The notes beneath the pieces are model-generated. The model was given only the letters and a program-made list of their open reading frames with translations, did no database searches and was not told the origin of the DNA. Shown one piece after another: positions 61,208 to 64,000 of a stretch of 64,000 nucleotides of DNA. The stretch comes from Pseudomonas fluorescens. GTDB lineage: Bacteria > Pseudomonadota > Gammaproteobacteria > Pseudomonadales > Pseudomonadaceae. Numbering within the stretch: the stretch's first letter is position 1; the number at the start of each line of letters is the position of its first letter. The stretch lies in NCBI RefSeq assembly GCF_019212185.1, contig NZ_CP078138.1:354501-418500 (forward strand). Reading direction: 5' to 3'. Made by a program: the position numbers and the translations under genes.

Positions 61208-61236
61208 AGCCTAAAGAGACCGCTTCCGAGCGACAA
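61208..61236 (-). promoter_or_regulatory. Promoter of structured RNA copy 2
   Basis: TTGTCG, 17 bases, then TAGGCT; seven bases later the first RNA hairpin begins. Spacing and distance are identical to copy 1. Confidence 0.5.
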
Positions 61237-61309
61237 CCTGAAAGCCTTGTCAGATATTTCCCGCAGGGTTTGTGGTGACCGCAGATCCCGAGATCAGCCA
61301 CATCCCATC

Positions 61310-61411
61310 GTAGGAGCGAGCCTGCTCGCGATGCTCGTCAACGATGACGCGCGGCAGCCTGAATCCACGCGGCGTCCTCAGGTTCTTCGCGGGCAAGCCC
61401 GCTCCTACAGG
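61310..61411. repeat. REPIN overlapping the 3-prime end of the MFS gene (copy B)
   Basis: Outer arms read GTAGGAGCGAGCC and GCCCGCTCCTAC. The core is identical to copy A over 93 bases, but the outer bases differ in a paired way (TAGGAGC/GCTCCTA here, CTGGAGC/GCTCCAG in copy A). Confidence 0.93.
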
Positions 61412-62597
61412 GGGTGTTGTCAGTACTGGCCTTGCGCTGGTAACTCGCCGGACTGAACACCCGCGTCAGCACCAGCATTGCCAGCACCGTGACAATCAAT
61501 ACCCACCAGGCGCTGGTGAAGCTGCCGGTGAGTTCGCGCAGCCAGCCGCTCAGCCACGGCGAGATGGCGTTGATCAGAAACCCTACGCCTTGCACAAAGG
61601 CCGCCAGTTGCCCGGCTTGCCGTGGGTCGCGGCGGTGGTCGAGGGTCAGCAGCAGGCTCAGGGCAAAGCAGGCGCCAAGGCCGAAACCGATCAGTGCTAC
61701 CCAGACATGCGGTGCATCCAGCGGCCACAGCACCAGGCCCGAAAAACCCAGGGCCTGGGCGACGAGGCTGATAGTCAGCAACGGACGCCGGTCAATACGC
61801 CGTTGCGCCAGGGCTGGCATCAGTAGGGCGGCGCTGACCTGGAAAATGGTCATGAACGCCAGCAGCGAGCCGCTCTGTGTAGCGCTCCAGCCCAGTTGCA
61901 GGTAATAGGCCGGCAGCCAGGCGACCATGCTCATGTAGCCGCAGTTGATCAGGCCGAAATACAGCGCCAGCATCCACGCTCGCCGCTGCCGCCACAGCGC
62001 TTCGTCGGACGTGGCGACGCTGGCGTTGTGTGCGCCGCTCGCCGGTACACACAGCCACAGCATCAGGGCCGCCAACGCCGGCAACAACCAGACGCCGAGC
62101 CCAGCCTGCCAATGACTGAAATGGCTCGCCAGGTGCGGGCTGAGCAAGGCCGCGAAGCCGCCACCGCCCATCAGCGACGCCGAGTACACGCCCATCGCCA
62201 GGGCCACGCGGCCGGCGAAGCGGCGCTTGATCAGGGCTGGCACCAGCGCCTGGATCAAGGCCACGCCGACACCGCCCAGCAGGGCCGTGGCGAGCAGGGT
62301 CGCGGCCTGGTCGAGCAGCAGGCGCAGCAGGCAGGCGAGGGCGATCAACAGCAGGCCGAGGGCAATCCCGCGACGTTCACCCAGGCGCGCTTCCAGGCGA
62401 ATGCCCAGCAGGGCGACCAGGCCCATGCAGATCACCGGCAGGCTGGTCAGCCAGGCACTGCTTTGAAAGGTCATGCCGGTGGCGCCGCGGATCTCGTTGA
62501 GCAAGGGACTGACTGAGCTGAGGATCGGCCGCAGGTTCACACCCAGTGCGATCAATAACAGCCAGCCCGCGAAGGACTGCAGGCGCGATGAGGTCAT
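61338..62597 (-). CDS. MFS transporter, CynX/NimT family
   Basis: The 419-residue protein has about twelve membrane helices and resembles cyanate-transporter-like (CynX/NimT) MFS proteins (LLLIALGVNLRPILSSVSPLL at the N-terminus, ALAMGVYSASLMGGGG in the middle). The last ~24 residues (CRSGLAREEPEDAAW...) are encoded by the REPIN, which supplies the stop codon, so the natural C-terminus was probably changed by REPIN insertion. The cargo is unknown. It follows the ankyrin gene by 16 bases. Confidence 0.87.
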   Translation of the reverse strand: MTSSRLQSFAGWLLLIALGVNLRPILSSVSPLLNEIRGATGMTFQSSAWLTSLPVICMGLVALLGIRLEARLGERRGIALGLLLIALACLLRLLLDQAATLLATALLGGVGVALIQALVPALIKRRFAGRVALAMGVYSASLMGGGGFAALLSPHLASHFSHWQAGLGVWLLPALAALMLWLCVPASGAHNASVATSDEALWRQRRAWMLALYFGLINCGYMSMVAWLPAYYLQLGWSATQSGSLLAFMTIFQVSAALLMPALAQRRIDRRPLLTISLVAQALGFSGLVLWPLDAPHVWVALIGFGLGACFALSLLLTLDHRRDPRQAGQLAAFVQGVGFLINAISPWLSGWLRELTGSFTSAWWVLIVTVLAMLVLTRVFSPASYQRKASTDNTPCRSGLAREEPEDAAWIQAAARHR

Positions 62598-62613
62598 GGA
62601 AAATCCTGGGAGG

Positions 62614-63276
62614 TCACGAGGCGCCAGCGTCGCGCAGCAGTTTGGCGATGGCTTGTTGGCCGCGTTGTTCGGCGTGACGCAACGGGCTGACGCCAGCGTT
62701 GTCCGGCAGATTCAGGTCGGCCCCGGCGGCGATCAGTTGGGCGACGATCTGCTGGTGCGCCGGGCCGCCGTCGGCCAGCACGATCGCTTCCAGCAGGCAG
62801 GTCCAGCCCAGGCGGTTGACGTGATTCAGGTCGACACCGGCGGCAATCAGCAGGCGCACGGTTTCGACGTGGCCACGCTCGCACGCCGGGATTAGCGCCG
62901 TGCCGCCGTAGCGATTGGTGCTTTTCAGGTCGGCGCCGTGGCTCAGGGTCAGACTGAGGATCTGGTTGTAACCGCTGGCGCCGGCCAGCAGGTAGGGGCT
63001 GTCCTGAATCAGGTTTTTCTGATTGACGTCGGCCCCGGCCTCGATCAGCGCCCGGGCGATTTCGACCTGATTGTCGGCGGTGGCCAACAGGAGTGGGCTG
63101 CTGCCATCCAGACCCCTAACATTCACCTCGGCGCCTTGCTGGATCAGGCTTTGCACCTGCTGCAGTTGCCCTTCGCGTACTGCTTTGAGCAATGCATCGT
63201 TATTGGCCATGACCTCTCCCACCATAAACAGCCCAGCGCACAGGAGGCTGTATTTAAGCTTTTTGCGCAGGGTCAT
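62614..63276 (-). CDS. Periplasmic ankyrin-repeat protein
   Basis: The 220-residue protein has a signal peptide (about 1-24, ending GEVMA) and about six ankyrin repeats, for example GADVNQKNLIQDSPYLLAGAS and GVDLNHVNRLGWTCLLEAI. A GGAG site precedes the ATG. Such exported ankyrin proteins often accompany catalase or transport genes as accessory factors. Here the partner may be the downstream MFS protein. The gene is divergent from a LysR regulator. Confidence 0.87.
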   Translation of the reverse strand: MTLRKKLKYSLLCAGLFMVGEVMANNDALLKAVREGQLQQVQSLIQQGAEVNVRGLDGSSPLLLATADNQVEIARALIEAGADVNQKNLIQDSPYLLAGASGYNQILSLTLSHGADLKSTNRYGGTALIPACERGHVETVRLLIAAGVDLNHVNRLGWTCLLEAIVLADGGPAHQQIVAQLIAAGADLNLPDNAGVSPLRHAEQRGQQAIAKLLRDAGAS

Positions 63277-63384
63277 CGACAGACTCCCGAGACGACAGAT
63301 TGGCCGCCAGTATGGTGAGGCCCTGTTGTATTCTGAAATTAAATATAACCATGCCAATCAGTGGCAAGCGTAATGGTGGCGCCC

Positions 63385-64000
63385 ATGTTCGATCCGGTAT
63401 TGCTGCGCAGTTTTGTTGCCGTGGCCGACAGCGAAAACTTCACCCGCGCCGCCGAGCGCCTGCACCTGACCCAATCCACCGTCAGTCAGCAGGTGCGCCG
63501 GCTTGAAGAGAGCCTCGGCTGCAAGCTGCTCGATCGTGATCAACGCCGCGTGGTCGCTACTGCGGAAGGCGAGCGCCTGCTGGCGTATGCCCGGCGCATT
63601 CTGGCCTTGCATGACGAAGCGGCGGACGTGTTGATTCATCAGCAAAGCGAAGGGGTGTTGCGCCTGGCGGTGCCGGAGGACTTCGCCGCCGAGCGTCTGA
63701 TGCCGTTGCTCTCGGCTTTTGGCGTGGAGTATCCCGGGGTGCGCCTGGAGGTCACCAGCGGCCTGGGGCCGGAGTTGCGCCGCTTGTACCAGCGCGGTGA
63801 GTTCGATCTGTTGCTGGTCAAGCAGATGGGCCACAACGATGAGTGCCTGGCCTCTTGGCCGGAGCCCCTGTGTTGGGTCGACAGTGTCGAGAACCCGGCA
63901 TTCGGTCGCGAGCCGTTGCCCCTGGTGGCGTTTCCGGTGGGCGGGCTGTATCGCCACGAAATGCTCCATCACCTGGAGGTCGGTGGCTGGCGCTGGCGCA
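63385..64000 (+). CDS. LysR-family transcriptional regulator (partial, runs off the window)
   Basis: The first about 205 residues of a LysR regulator are present. The helix-turn-helix is ENFTRAAERLHLTQSTVSQQVRRLEE, followed by the start of the effector domain (LRLAVPEDFAAERLMPLLSAF). An ATG four codons earlier (63373) is an equally possible start. It is divergent from the ankyrin-MFS pair and is probably its regulator. Confidence 0.88.
   Translation, partial: MFDPVLLRSFVAVADSENFTRAAERLHLTQSTVSQQVRRLEESLGCKLLDRDQRRVVATAEGERLLAYARRILALHDEAADVLIHQQSEGVLRLAVPEDFAAERLMPLLSAFGVEYPGVRLEVTSGLGPELRRLYQRGEFDLLLVKQMGHNDECLASWPEPLCWVDSVENPAFGREPLPLVAFPVGGLYRHEMLHHLEVGGWRWR

Overview
The window is a stretch of chromosome from a Pseudomonas of the fluorescens group. 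The evidence is the high GC content, the family of inverted repeats reading GTAGGAGCGAGCCTGCTCGCGA (Pseudomonas REPs), and two blocks with familiar Pseudomonas gene order: gabD-gabT, and desaturase / GGDEF-EAL protein / oscA / sbp / cysT / cysW / cysA. There are no rRNA genes, insertion sequences or CRISPR arrays; one tRNA-Arg(CCG) is present.

Bases 1-17500 are dominated by a minus-strand exopolysaccharide locus. In transcription order it holds wecB (UDP-ManNAc supply), a BcsB-like periplasmic protein, an NfrB-like glycosyltransferase with a C-terminal MshEN-type c-di-GMP module, an NfrA-like outer-membrane TPR/barrel protein, two AlgJ/AlgX-like SGNH acyltransferases, an AlgI-like MBOAT protein, an acyl carrier protein, a DltA-like adenylating enzyme, an AlgF-like protein and an acyl-CoA dehydrogenase. 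A DUF4434 lipoprotein converges on its end. The set reads as a c-di-GMP-controlled polymer synthase and exporter joined to an acylation machine that mixes alginate O-acetylation parts with Dlt-type aminoacyl activation.

Bases 18379-31829 (plus strand) encode a giant BapA/LapF-class adhesin with an uninterrupted Asp-Ala stalk of about 1205 residues and a TAAG motif at a LapG-site-like position. Its type I secretion system follows (TolC-like, ABC, HlyD-like), then a periplasmic alpha/beta hydrolase. Next come a toroid-MurF fusion ligase and a ribbon-helix-helix protein (minus strand) and a FleN-like ATPase (plus strand). Bases 1-36800 therefore look like a biofilm-matrix region.

Bases 36837-39198 carry pcaQ-pcaH-pcaG (protocatechuate catabolism) with a recognisable PcaQ operator. 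Bases 39451-42318 are an AT-rich, probably transferred three-gene operon, sce7726-sce7725-RES, that resembles a defence module and lies near a tRNA.

Two loci, about 42928-43561 and 60578-61236, each have a DUF3077/DUF6124-class small gene preceded by the same structured RNA with its own promoter. In both copies a short variable tag occurs twice in hairpin loops and once as its complement, and the tag differs between loci. This is the best candidate for an undescribed regulatory system.

The remainder is housekeeping and accessory metabolism: gabDT, an HDOD response regulator, two fatty-acid desaturases with nearby regulators, sulfate uptake, an Mpo1-like protein, a CRP-type regulator, an MFS transporter whose C-terminus runs into a REPIN, an ankyrin protein and a partial LysR regulator.
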